A DNA stretch of 64,000 nucleotides from Apoda limacodes. Its lineage: Eukaryota > Arthropoda > Insecta > Lepidoptera > Limacodidae. The notes under the pieces are model-generated. The model did no database searches. It worked only from the letters and a program-made list of their open reading frames with translations, and was not told the DNA's origin. The position numbers were made by a program, and so were the translations under genes. The stretch lies in contig OX291543.1 of assembly GCA_946406115.1 (NCBI GenBank), positions 4,528,501 through 4,592,500 of the forward strand, read 5' to 3'. The stretch's first letter is position 1; each line of letters begins with the position of its first letter. Of this stretch, positions 46,262-57,812 are shown piece after piece.

Positions 46262-47060
46262 TTCACAATTCGGACAAACCATTAAATTATCTTCTTCATC
46301 AGCATCAGCACAAGCGTCATGTGCCCACTGTTTGCAAATTTGGCATTCAATCCAGCCTTCATTCGATTTGGAATCCAAAAATCTTCCGCAGCAGTATAAA
46401 CACATAGCGTTGGTACTATCGTCGTCAGAGTCACTCTGTAACTCGATTTGTATCTACTGATTAAAGATCTGATGTGATCGTTTCGATTACAATCGGTGGT
46501 GGTGATCCATCAGTGATCTCTTCCACATTTATTTGTGGCACTTCAGTTACTTTTGATGGAAGAACATCTTCATCCGTGAAATGATTGGGATCAAATGGAT
46601 TCCCGTCACTTAAAAACCTTTGATTGCTTTCACCATAGTGGCTGCTCCCACAAATGCCCTACCAAAGATTTCCACTATGTCGTAGATTGATATCCTTTGC
46701 GCTGGATGGTTTGTCATCCATAAATCACACTCACGGGAATGATGTGCCTTTAAAGGACCAAAGAAGGTACAATCCAAGGGTTGCAGCCTATGACTGGTGT
46801 GTGGAGGAAGAGAAATCATCATTATATGTTTTTCTCGGGCAAACGTTATGGCTTCGAGTATGGCTCGCGTGTTTGTCTATTATCAGCAGCACTTTTTTGG
46901 TTGCTGTTGGCTTAGCAAACTCTGCAAAATGCTCTAAGTATTTGGCAAAATGATCAGAATCCATCCAACCACTACCGTTAGCAAATCCTTTTGATCCTTT
47001 TCATGAATAAAGGTGACATACGCTGACGTGGGAAGAGAAAAAATGGAGGAATATACTGAC
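46262..47060 (-). pseudogene. Pogo/Tigger-like transposase remnant with C-terminal zinc finger
   Basis: The - strand carries the later part of a DDE transposase: GFANGSGWMDSDHFAKYLEH, ATKKVLLIIDKHASHTRS, then ISLPPHTSHRLQPLDCTFFG and HPAQRISIYDIVEIFGRAF. It ends with a PHD-like Cys/His domain (CLYCCGRFLDSK, WIECQICKQWAHDAC, VCPNCE; stop near 46262). The LPPHTSH..QPLD block is diagnostic of the pogo/jerky group. A frameshift near 46840 and stops near 46455 break it. Confidence 0.75.
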
Positions 47061-47663
47061 CGCTTGCCGATACCATATCAGGATCGTACAAAACTGCTAT
47101 AACTTTTTAACCTATTATTGTCTTTCGTATTACAGGCGTAAGCTGTATGTACGGAACTTTTTTGATACCTGTTTTAAATAAGCGTCAAATTTAAAACATA
47201 GAGGTATATATTTACAGAGAAAAACGATAAGACATTGGATCCTCCGCAACGAGGAAAGGGGGGAGACCTATCGCCATTATTCGCCATAGCTCCGGCAGGT
47301 TTATGTTCGAGCGACAACTGCTGAGGAAGATACGGCTATAAAAGTGGCTCACCAAATGGAGCCGTTTCTCAATACCCAGAGCACTGCTTCTAAATATCAC
47401 GTAAGTATCATTATCTATTACCTATTTATACACTCAAGCGATTGATGAGTCGGTCAGTCAGTGGTAGGTATTTATTTGCACTTTTATAGGTATATAGATG
47501 CGCTAAAAGCTATTGAAAAATATATTTTACTGAACCATGTCATCGGTTTTATATAAAAAAAATCAGACATGACCCGGTAATCGGTGTACTTATTTTGTAA
47601 TTTCAAGGGAATTGATGTTAAAAACTCATTGTTTAGCCTTTACGTATTATTTCTTATGCCCTT

Positions 47664-47734
47664 TACCATTGCCGCTCGCGTAGGTATGTTGTGGTATTGC
47701 GTGATACACCACACATACGCGCGCGGCAATGGTA
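47664..47734. repeat. 71-bp imperfect hairpin
   Basis: The sequence starts taccattgccgc and ends gcggcaatggta. The two 30-nt arms pair with few mismatches around a short AT-rich loop. A second 9-bp stem (ctgtaatgg ... ccattacag) follows at 47736-47768. This is perhaps the remnant of a very small palindromic transposon. Confidence 0.5.
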
Positions 47735-48194
47735 ACTGTAATGGATTTAAACACCGTTCCCATTACAGGTAGTTACTAAATATGCACGTATAACATGTAC
47801 AGAAATATTTTTTGTGCTTTAGAAACGGGACAGTATAATTTTTTTAATTAAAGTTTAATTTTAGGATAATCTTGTATAGATTAAGTAAATATTTTGATAT
47901 TGATACATCAAAATCAAAACAAATGGGACTTGCTAAAGTATGTTTTAGTAGTAGGTATATATATACAGATTTACTCTCTGGCAGCTTTTTGCGTCCTCGC
48001 CCGCGTTAATTCTTATTGAAAAGAAAAATATAATACAAAAACTCAGAATTGCACGAGTGCGTCGTTGCGTAGTTTTCCTTTTAAATTCATTATATGCACT
48101 ACCACTGTATTTTTTTTTATATTCCAAATACAATACTTTTGCTGGTAGAGGGGGGACACACTTGACTCTCACAAAAAATAGTACTTTAAAGCTA

Positions 48195-48535
48195 AATGTT
48201 TCGCAAACGGAGCCCTAAATTAAAAAATGATCTGTGCATACCGCCAATGTTTGTGGAATTCCTATCCAACGATACCCCACACGATGGGGTAGACGAGAAA
48301 AAAAAATTATCCCCACTTAACGTGTAGGGGAGGTACCCTAAAAAAAATTTTTTTCAAAGATTTTATTCTACCACTTTGTCGGCTTGAGCAATGTGTATAT
48401 CTCTGCCAAATTGAAGCATTCTCGTACTAGTAGTTTTTGAACCAAACCGCCGACAGACGGACGGACGGACGGACGGACATGGCGAAACTATAAGGGTTCC
48501 TTGTTGATTACGGATCCCTAAAATCTGTATAGTAG
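48195..48535. repeat. Interspersed insect repeat with GGAC tandem
   Basis: Runs from an acggagccctaaa block to a cggatccctaaaa block and includes a short ggac tandem (about 48459-48478) followed by catggcgaaac. This layout is typical of a repeat common in Lepidoptera. A related GC-rich end (cggaaccctcggtgcgcgag) is seen at about 49200. Confidence 0.45.
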
Positions 48536-48548
48536 CTCACAGCACACT

Positions 48549-48636
48549 AGTGGCAGGTGTACAACGGCAATTTTGCTCGAAAACCGCAAATTGATGTAGA
48601 GTTTAGCCGTTTGGCACACAGGTACTTTAGGGCAAA
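48549..48636. repeat. 88-bp interspersed repeat, copy b
   Basis: Second copy of the repeat at 33917-34004, same orientation, in unrelated flanking sequence. Confidence 0.65.
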
Positions 48637-49518
48637 ACAATCATTTTGAGCCGCAGTTCGTCAAAATATTTTCCTTAGGGGTTATGGAGTCATCAATTTT
48701 TTGTATAGGATTTAAATTTTTTTTTTTCAGAAACCCATCGTGTTGGGTATGAAAGGGCTTGATGAGCTGGTTCTAATTAATATTCCACACTATTACCTTT
48801 GGGCTACTTTTTTTCTTAAAATCCAAAAAGTATTTTCAAATCATACCAAGTTTGGACCCCTCCAGGTAGAAGACGGCTCAGTATTTTTCTCTTATATATA
48901 CCTTAAATAATAGTTTATATCCTCATTTTTAACCATCTGAAAGCAATGAAAGAAATACATTTTCGTTGCAGTGTATGAACTCTAAAAATAATAAAAACCA
49001 GCTAACTGGCCCAAGCCATTACTTTTTTTAATTACCGGTACAGCGCTATCTAGCTTATCATTAAGAGAAACAGTAACACATTGTTTGTTGAAAACGAGAT
49101 TCAAAGTGAAGCAACGTCGGGCTTGGCCAATACTTGGAATGGTGACAGCTTAGCAGCACACTTTTTTGTGTGTGTAAATTACGTAAATGGTGGTAGGTAC
49201 GGAACCCTCGGTGCGCGAGTCCAACTCGCACATGGCCGCACTACAGTTGTTAGGTATGAAAAGATGATGTAGGTTGAACAGATGTCGATGGCAAAAAATT
49301 ATCTGGAAATTGTGGGAATTTTATTTTTTGCGTTAATTTCTGGGTCAAGTCCTTTTCACCGTCAAGCTTTTCTTTATATTTTCTATATAATGTACTGGTA
49401 TATCTGTACGGTCTCTTTTCTTTATCCATGACGGTGGTGCCGCAATCACGTCTATAATATGGTGGTTTGCAAATGAAAAATGTTAATGTAAAGAACGAGA
49501 CAACCTCGCTAATAGGTG

Positions 49519-49745
49519 TTTATTGGGCATTCTGGCTCACTTTCCGCAGCGCAGATGCTGGCGCATCTTCACTGCTCCAATTGAGCTAGAATGCCCAATA
49601 AACATTTTGGAATTGATTACGTGCATCTGCGCTGCGGAAAGTGAGCCAGAATGCCCAATAAACATTTTGGAATTTATTACGTGCATCTGCGCTGCGGAAA
49701 GTGAGCCAGAATGCCCAATAAACATTTTGAAATTGATTACTTAAA
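49519..49745. repeat. Inverted/tandem repeat block (TTGGGCATTC units)
   Basis: The first 41 bp (starting tgtttattgggcattctggc) recur in reverse complement at about 49623-49664 and 49683-49724. A variant unit (agctagaatgcccaataaac) lies between. The block can fold into a long hairpin. In reverse complement it matches 11208-11345, including the adjacent acccgaattgaaaac segment. Confidence 0.75.
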
Positions 49746-50111
49746 GTTTTCAATTCGGGTGATGTAAACGACACGAAATAGTTTTTTAAATAACCACAGC
49801 GAATGATTAATTTACTAATAAAAACTTACCAATAAATATTTTTCATGACTTCCACTTGCACACTATTACACTAGATTTTGTTTAAATTAGGATTTATGAC
49901 ATTTAGATAAACATTTGTAATTAGTTTAATTCTTGAAAATATATGTCTGAAGATAAACAAGATAAATAGAAAAACAACTAAATGGAATTGAACCATTTTG
50001 TTCTATGTAAGATCCTATCGTTTACTGCAATGACAAAGGAAAACATGTGCTCCGAGCAGATCGGACTCCTATTTTACAGGAAAGAGAAAAGTTTTAACAT
50101 AGATTAGATAC

Positions 50112-50660
50112 AGACCAACCTTCTTCTAGCTCTATGCACAAGGTGTTTAGGCCGTATTTTTCAAAACAAGGCAACAGGAAAGGATAACGTACTTGACATG
50201 ACCAACCTTCTTCTAGCTCTATGCACAAGGCGTTTAGGCCGTATCGTGCCGTATTAGGATATAGGAGAGAAAATATGTTTTGACACAGATACAGACAAAC
50301 CTTCTACTAGCTCTATGCACAAGGCGTTTAGACCATATTTTTCAAAACAAGGCAACAGGAAAGGATAACGTACTTGACATGACCAACCTTCTTCTAGCTC
50401 TATGCACAAGGTGTTTAGGCCGTATCGTTCCGTATTAGGATATAGGAGAGAAAATATGTTTTGACACAGATACAGACGAACCTTCTACTAGCTCTATGCA
50501 CAAGGCGTTTACGTCATATTTTTCAAAACAAGGCATCAGGAAAGGATAACGTACTTGACATCGCCAACCTTCTTCTAGCTCTATGCACAAGGTGTTTAGG
50601 CTGTATCGTTCCGTTTTAGGATACAGGGAGGGATAACTTAACACACTAATCTTATCTAAC
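50112..50660. repeat. Tandem array of about 90-bp units in about 180-bp pairs
   Basis: Six units contain ccttcttctagctctatgca or a close variant, at about 50115, 50202, 50298, 50382, 50476 and 50564. Alternate units share the same downstream sequence (ttttcaaaacaaggca ... gataacgtacttgacat, versus cgtattaggatataggag), giving a two-unit higher-order repeat. One unit, reversed, is at about 11150-11185. Confidence 0.75.
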
Positions 50661-52756
50661 TCTAAGCACATGATTTTTAAAGTTAAAACTTTCGTTATCG
50701 CAGTAAACGATATGATCTATTATTACACAGGCTTCTTCTAAAACAGAACAAATTAAACTCCAAAATTTTATCTACATATCTTAAATCAGATTTAGATGTT
50801 TTTTACTAAACATGTAATTTTATATATAATAAAATGACGTACGCACATATTAGAACAATTGTTTGAAATGAAAACTGTTCCCATAAATCAGGCGCTTCAC
50901 CATTAACACTGTCGATCAAACATCTTAATCGGTCAGCGATAACGAAAGATACTTTCGTTACACAGTGTTTTTAAAATCAAACTGACGTTTAGTTTTTTAC
51001 AAAAGGTTATAGCAAATAGGACAAGTCTTAAAATATCTTTAACCATAATTAACTTTAATTGTAAAAATATAAATGAAGAATGCAGAAAGATTTTTTAAAA
51101 TGAAAGTTATGCTTTTGTACATAATGTTTGTTTAAGTTTTAATTTTTTTTAATCTAATGAAACCTTAAGCCTGAATATATGTAAAATTTCACTAATAATT
51201 TTGATCAACACTCGATTTCATAAAAGTTTTCGTGGTAAGTCCCCAGTTTTATTGCATATCCAACAAAACGTGACTGCTGCGCAGCGTAAACCAAGTAGCT
51301 ACCTATTCTACAAATCTTATGGAAAGAAACATTAATGCGGCTTTTCTTTGTGTTACGATATCTAAGCGGCATAATCTGCTCTGGGTTCCTTACGTACCTG
51401 TTTAATTATTTATGGTTTAGTTTTGTTATTTCTATTGGGTACTATATACTTAGAGCAAAATAATATGATTAAGAAAACAAACATAAACTTTTAAGCGAGC
51501 CTTTTGAGGTTTAAAAATTAAAAAACTATAAGTAATTAAGGTAATTGAAAAATATATATTCGAGTAGGTAACTTGTTTTAACATTAAAGCACAAGACTTT
51601 ACTAGTTTTACCTTTATCTTATTTTTCCTTACAAACATAAATAAGGTATGCCAAAACAATTAATTATAACATATAAGTAATTTATATTCGCGGACACTGA
51701 GTAGAACCATTCTTATATTCAACATTGAACCCCAAACCAAATAGCGGCATATTCTTTGTACTTCATATTTCTGTTATGAATGTAAAATAAAATAGTAATT
51801 AAATATATTTATTCTTCAATCTTTTCTATGGGAATGCCGTTTTGCTGACTTGAAACAATTTAAGGGGTAGAAAACCTAATTGGTATATTATAAATTTAGA
51901 TGACTTAACAATATATTTGTACTAAACACGTTTAACAGTAAGCGTTTAAAACTTGAATAATCTTTATTTAGTATGAACGTAAATACCTGTTTATAATAAT
52001 ATAAGTTTGGTTAACCTAAGTGTAGGTTATAGTACTTTATTGTAGGTTAAACTACAATTTATGTTACTTGACTCTTGAACTAAGAAAACCAAGGTCTTTT
52101 CTTATGGAGTCTAATTTGCTCTCGCTCGGTGTCAGCTGATTATGTAGGGTACCAGTGTGTACGATTTAATTTCTTCTGATTATAGTTAACTGTAATAAAA
52201 GGTTGCAGATCTCTGACTTTTCCCTTTTTAAGCCTTATTTTCCGGTTAAAAATATACACAATTTCCAACACTCTTGGGTGTGAATAAGTGCTGCTAAACA
52301 ACCAAGCTGTGAAGCTGATATTGGTGAACTTCTAATTTTCAAGCTGAGGATCAAAGCATAAAAAATTATGTTCGTAAGTTTTAACTTTGAAGTTATCTGT
52401 GTGTTTGTTTAATTATTTATATTAAATTAAAGTTTTAAACTTAGTATTATCTGTACATAAATCTGTAATGTTAATTTTATAACAGGCTTTTATTTAACTC
52501 TGTGAAATCCATCTTGTTTCGAGATGATTATGATCTACATTACTCTATGGCTTAACGTTCTGAAACATGAAAGAAAAGACTAACGATGTAAAGCAGCAGC
52601 GTAGGTCAAAATCATCTCGAAATCATATGATTTGTTCGTAATTGAATAAAGGCCCTGTTCTTGTTACTTTTCTAAATAATGCGAATCAATTTTAGGTAAA
52701 TACGTCTGTAAATATAATGAGAAGTCAAGATCTTTCTAACTACTATATTGTTACAG
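50661..52756. other. AT-rich DNA upstream of the two-exon gene
   Basis: No coding region identified with confidence. An ATGTTC followed by a GTAAGT donor at about 52369-52378 could be a short first exon, but only if a weaker acceptor at about 52778 is used. Confidence 0.3.
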
Positions 52757-52846
52757 GTCGGAGTTTGAATTCAAACAGAAGAGGAAGGTTGGAAAAGAGG
52801 GAACCACCTGCTTTTCCTTTTCCGATTCAGACGACGGCGAGACTAG
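52757..52846 (+). CDS. Unrecognised gene, internal exon
   Basis: A 90-nt exon lies between an acceptor (tattgttacag) and a GTTAGT donor. In phase with the next exon it encodes a basic then Ser/Asp-rich stretch (FKQKRKVGKEGTTC, FSFSDSDDGETR). Its first base completes a codon from an exon not identified upstream. An alternative acceptor at about 52778 (tcaaacag) keeps the same frame. Basic and acidic low-complexity composition suggests a nuclear protein. Confidence 0.55.
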
Positions 52847-52960
52847 GTTAGTTTAATATGGAAAACTCAATTATTTTTGTTGAAAAATGTAATTTACATA
52901 AATCTTTTTATAACTCCCAAAGCTGACCTCAGAATTTCTAGTTTTGTCATATCTCCCATA

Positions 52961-53177
52961 CAACACACCCTCCATAATCCGAATCTAGATACTTTGGGAC
53001 ACTTGATATAAACACTCCTACCAACTATTCCTACCTATTTAATCCGAACTTATCTTACTTGCCTTGTTGACTGCACACTTTTTTTTTTGTATTATGTTCG
53101 GATTAAAGACGTAATTAGTAAAAGTGTTTATATCAAGTGTCCAAAGTATCTAGATTCGGATTGTTGAAGGTGTGTTG
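52961..53177. mobile_element. Miniature inverted-repeat transposon in an intron (TA target)
   Basis: The 217-bp element begins caacacacc and ends ggtgtgttg. About 80 bp at each end are inverted copies (for example ccgaatctagatacttt on the left and its complement on the right). It is flanked by TA on both sides (52959-52960, 53178-53179), as for Tc1/mariner-type elements. It lies in the 565-bp intron of the two-exon gene. Confidence 0.8.
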
Positions 53178-53411
53178 TAAGAGATTAATTTTGTCTTACG
53201 CTTTTAATAGTTTCATTACTTATTAAGTTCACTGTATTCAAATTAAATACCAAACCCTAATGATTAAAGGGGATAGTAAAGCCATTGTTTTTATAACATA
53301 AGAATACTGAGGCCTATTTATTACTGGTAGTATTAAGAATACTGTACGTGCAGTACATAATTTCTTTATGGAAATAAATATTGACTTCTTATATTGATTT
53401 TTGATACACAG

Positions 53412-53889
53412 GATCGAAGCAAGTTCTGTTAAGGCAGAGCCAAAAGTAAAAAAACCGCGCAAGAAAGTGGAAGGGAAGGCGCGAGGAACTGTGACTGCAT
53501 CGCTGAGCGCTCATTGTCCGCAATCATCACGAAAACGGTCCTCGAGCTACAGACTCCTGTCTTCGGACAGTGAAGACGAACTTGAAGCTTCTCGGTCTGC
53601 TCGTGCTGCCGCTCAGCAGGGGCTTACGTCGTCTCTGACCCGGCGAGTGGCGGATGGTGTGCTGCGTCGGACCGCGGAACTCGACGGCGATACTTTCATC
53701 GAGCTGAGAGTTTACAACACCAAAGACGTTATCGCTGCTACTGGGTGGAAAGAGCGTTTGGAGAAAGCCCAAGTTGCGTTACGCTTTCAAGCGTCGTCAT
53801 CCGATTTGGAGGAACTAAGAATTTTTCTCAGAAAAGCAAAGCTAAAGTTTGTCCAAGAAGGCAAGTTTTACTCCAATAAAAAAGAATGA
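53412..53889 (+). CDS. Unrecognised gene, last exon
   Basis: The exon follows acceptor ttgatacacag and ends at TGA (53887-53889); an AATAAA lies at 53931. It encodes about 158 residues. First comes a Lys/Arg- and Ser-rich region (EPKVKKPRKKVEGKARG, SSRKRSSSYRLLSSDSEDEL). A compact domain follows with RRTAELDGDTFIELRVYNTK, VIAATGWKERLEKAQ and LRKAKLKFVQEGKFYSNKK. Codon use is clearly GC-richer than in the Polinton genes. The Ser/Asp-rich and basic parts fit a chromatin or DNA-repair factor, but I do not recognise the family. It ends about 345 bp left of the first copy-2 Polinton coding sequence. Confidence 0.75.
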
Positions 53890-53930
53890 AACTTTTGTAA
53901 ACTAGCTCCTAAATTTTTTTTATTAGTAAT

Positions 53931-53936
53931 AATAAA
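53931..53936 (+). terminator. Poly(A) signal of the two-exon gene
   Basis: AATAAA 42 nt after the stop codon, in an AT-rich stretch. Confidence 0.55.
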
Positions 53937-54233
53937 GTAACTAAATAGGTAGATACTGTACTTAGTTTTTTTTATCATACAAATAATTTTAGTAACATAT
54001 GAAGTATAATTTTGATTACATATAATACGAGATAAATATTACTAATTTTTTCCTGGGATAAAAAGTAGATAACCTAAATTAGTCATTTTATTAACAACTT
54101 CCTTAGTGTGCTTAAAATACGAATACTTTTTTTAAATTTGGTTTTTTTTGTTTATAGAAATTTAGATTTTCCGACAGTAAATATATGACCACATTGACAA
54201 CTCCTAAGAGCCATACTACTGATCTATGTAAAT
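53937..54233. other. Boundary region between the two-exon gene and Polinton copy 2
   Basis: AT-rich; no inverted repeat recognised here. Either the element's left end lies in this interval or the element extends further left past the two-exon gene. Confidence 0.4.
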
Positions 54234-57200
54234 ATGAGTAAAAAAGTTTTTTGTACTGTTTGCGAACAAGATGTTTCGAGTAGGATATTTTCTGCCCATC
54301 TTCGTAGTAATATTCATAAGAATAATAGCGCTATTGAGATCAATGAATGTGTAGAAAAAATTAGTTCAGCATTTAGAAACCGTATTTCTAGTTACAGGGT
54401 GCATTGCCCCCACTAGCAATGCCTCGAGGTCGCCATCAAGTAACAGCTCAGCAAATTCATATCTGCTTACACCTCACACGTTCTTATCTCGAATACCTTT
54501 GCGTCGTGCTGTTCGACAGCTTATCGATGTTAAATTAGCACAACATGTTAATTTAAAAGTAAATTTTGAATTTTTTGGAGAGTTCATTTTACCGAAAAAT
54601 GGCTATATTGAAATTAAATCTTTTGCAACAGAAAATGTAATTATTCATCAAAATTACAATTTTAACCACTTGTATTCTGATCTTGTGTCAAAAATAAACA
54701 AAAAAATTAGCGAATTCCAAGAGAAGGACAGTGGGTGGTCATTTTTAAAAAGCCTGTATTTAGAAATTAATTTAAATCGGTATTTACCTTAAAGAGCTTC
54801 GAGTTTTATTGAATTGCCAAAATATGTAAAAAATAAAAAAGCTTGTATTAATGTAAAAAATAACGATAATTTTTGTTTTTTGTGGAGTATAATTGCAGCA
54901 TTGTTCCCAGCTAAATCAAACGCAGACAGAACTACGTCTTATCCTCACTTCGAAGATGTACTTAACACCAAAAATATGGCATTTCCGGCGACATTCTCGG
55001 ACATTAAAATATTTGAAAAAAATAATCACAGAATTAGTGTCAACGTTTACGGCTTGAATTCCAATAATAAAATAATTGGACCATTGTATAGAACAACACA
55101 TAGAAAAAAGCGTCATGTCAATCTTCTATTCTTGCAAAATAAGTCCCGCAGTCATTACTGTCTAATTAAAAACTTGGAACGATTGGTTAGATCCCAAACT
55201 ACTAAACATCATGGGAAAATCTTTTTTTGTGATGACTGCTTGCTTTTTTTTAATTGTAAAACTAATTTTGATGAGCATGTATGTGGAGGGGTATCGACCA
55301 AATTGCCTAATAAAGGCTCAATTTTACAGTTTACGCATTTTGAGCGTATGCAAGACGTACCCTTTGTCATTTATGCAGATTTCGAATGTTTTTTAGAACC
55401 ATGCCAAACAAATCAAACTTTTAACAAAGGTGGTTTTACGTCAGACTTGCAAAAACATGTTCCTGCCGCGTTTGGTTATTACATTGTATGCTCGTACGAT
55501 ACTTCTTTAAATAAATATGTGTCATATCGGGGTCCAAACTGTGTTGAGAAATTTATAGAATATCTTCAACGCGACGTTCTAAAGATATATAAAATTTTGA
55601 AAAATCCTGTGCCATTGATATTTACCGAAAATAATTTAAAAGATTTAACTAATGCCAGAGACTGTTCTATTTGCTCCCAATTGTTATTTGATGATAAAGT
55701 AAGAGATCATGACCACCTAACAGGCAAATATAGGGGTGCCGCACATTCTTACTGCAATATACATTTCCAATTACCAAAATTCATTCCAGTGTTTTTTCAC
55801 AACCTTTCAGGCTACGATGCACATTTATTTATACGTGAGCTGGGAGATATTCGTGGCAAAATAAAAGTTATAGCTAAAACTAAAGAAAATTATATTTCAT
55901 TTACAAAGTTTTTTTCAACCGAAGAAGGAAGCTTTGTTCCAGTCCGTTTTGTAGATTCATTTAAATTTTTAGGAGCTAGTTTACAAAAGTTAGCGGAAAA
56001 TTTAATTACCAAAGACTTGGTCAACTTGTCTAAGTTTTTTACGAATAAAACAAAGTTTAAATTGTTGAGACGCAAAGGAGTATATCCGTATGAATATATG
56101 AAAAGCTGGAAATCGTATGACGAAACTAACTTACCGTCCTATGAAGATTTTTTTAGTACACTAACAAATCAAAATATCTCTAAAGAGGACTATAATCACG
56201 CCCTTAAGGTTTGGAATACGTTTAAGATTCAAAATTTAGGGAAATACACAGATCTGTACCTACTTACGGATATTTTATTATTAGCCGATGTTTTTCAAAA
56301 ATTTCGAGCTACTTGTAGGTTAAATTTCGAAGTCGATGCTGCTTATTATTTGACAGCTCCTGCTTTGAGCTGGGACAGCATGTTATTAAAAACTAATATT
56401 AAATTAGAACTTATTAATGATCTAGAAATCATTCGAATGCTTCAAAAAGGAATACGGGGAGGAGTATGCTTATGTTCTACGCGGTTCGCAAAAGCCAACA
56501 ATAAGTATTTAAATAATTATAACCCTGCTGAACCTGAGAAGTACCTTATTTATATTGATTGTAACAATTTATATGGTTACGCTATGTGCGCATACTTACC
56601 ATATTCTGATTTTAGACTATTAGAGAGACGAGAAATCGATGAATTAAACGTTTGCAAAATACCAGACGAAAACGAATATGGGTACATTTTAGAAGTAGAT
56701 ATCGAATATCCAGAAGAACTTCATGATTCACACAATGATTTACCGTTCTGTCCTCAAAAATGTGTTCCACCCGGTTCAAAAACATCAAAATTGATTCCTA
56801 ATTTATACGACAAATTTTTTTACGTTATTCATTACGTCCATTTGAAACTGTGTTTAAAAGCGGGACTTAAGTTGACTACCGTGCATCGAGTAATAAAATT
56901 CAAACAAAGCCCTTATCTAAAAGACTATATTGACCTAAACACTAAACTAAGGCAACAAGCTAAATCTGTATTTGAACAAGACTTTTTCAAACTAATGAAT
57001 AACAGCATATTTGGAAAAACTTTGGAAAACACAGAGAATAGATTAGACGTTAAAATAGTAAATCAATGGAGTGATGATAAAAACAAGACAAAAAAAAATT
57101 ACTGTGCAGAGCAGTTAATATCTAGACCTAACTTTCATAGTTCAACTACATTTACCGAAAATTGTGTAGCTGTTCAATTGAAACCAGAAAAAGTAGTCCT

Positions 57201-57795
57201 TGATAAACCTATATACATAGGTTTCACTGTCTTAGAACTATCCAAAAGCCATATGTATAATTTTCACTATACTATTATGAAACCTTTTTACGGCTCTAAT
57301 TTAAAAATGTGTTATACCGATACTGATAGTTTTTTATATTCAATAGAAACAAAAGACTTCTATAAGCATTTAAAGCTAAATTTAAAGCACTATTTTGATA
57401 CAAGTAACTACTCGGAGCCAAATAAATATCAAATTGAACGCGTCAACAAAAAAGTGCCAGGTTTGTTTAAAGATGAATTAGGAGGTCAAAATATTGTAGA
57501 GTTTGTTGGGTTGCGATCTAAGTTATATTGTATTAGAACGGAATCGTGCGAAATAAAAAAGGCTAAAGGTGTTCAAAAATATGTTTTAAATGGTGTTCAT
57601 TTCAATGACTATTATAAGTCTTTGAAGAAAAAAGACAAAATCCTACGAAGAAAAAATGTTTTTTTTAAGTCTCTTAAACATGAAATATTTACAAGATCTG
57701 TTAACAAAGTAGCTTTGTCTTCCAATGACGAAAAACGTCGAATAATGGAAGACAACATAAAAACGTTTGCTTGGGGACATTGCTCATTTTTCTGA
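54234..57795 (+). pseudogene. Protein-primed DNA polymerase B (copy 2), full length with two lesions
   Basis: The natural start is the ATG at 54234, opening with a zinc-finger segment (FCTVCEQDVSS ... HLRSNIHKNN). The frame shifts at a run of five C (54406-54410). It then reads on (PTSNASRSPSSNSSANSYLL; VKLAQHVNLKVNFEFF) to an in-frame TAA at 54790-54792, after which the same frame is open for about 1,000 codons to 57795. That part has exonuclease motifs (YADFECF, Asp at 55378; NLSGYD; YTDLYLLTD), the DHDHLTGKYRGAAH Cys/His cluster, motif A (DCNNLYGYAM), motif B (NNSIFGKT), motif C (YTDTDS, 57313-57330) and AKGV near the end. This enzyme replicates the element from a protein primer. The catalytic core is intact, but no proper start precedes it after the TAA except the ATG at 54976. 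Confidence 0.9.
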
Positions 57796-57812
57796 ATATC
57801 ACTGTTGCGAAG

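Noticed and set aside
49523..49774. Repetitive peptides on both strands
   Set aside because: They are translations of the TTGGGCATTC repeat units in several frames.
54814..54975. Start of the copy-2 polymerase at 54814
   Set aside because: The codon there is TTG directly after a stop; coding similarity continues upstream in the same frame, so this is not a real start but the resumption after a nonsense codon.
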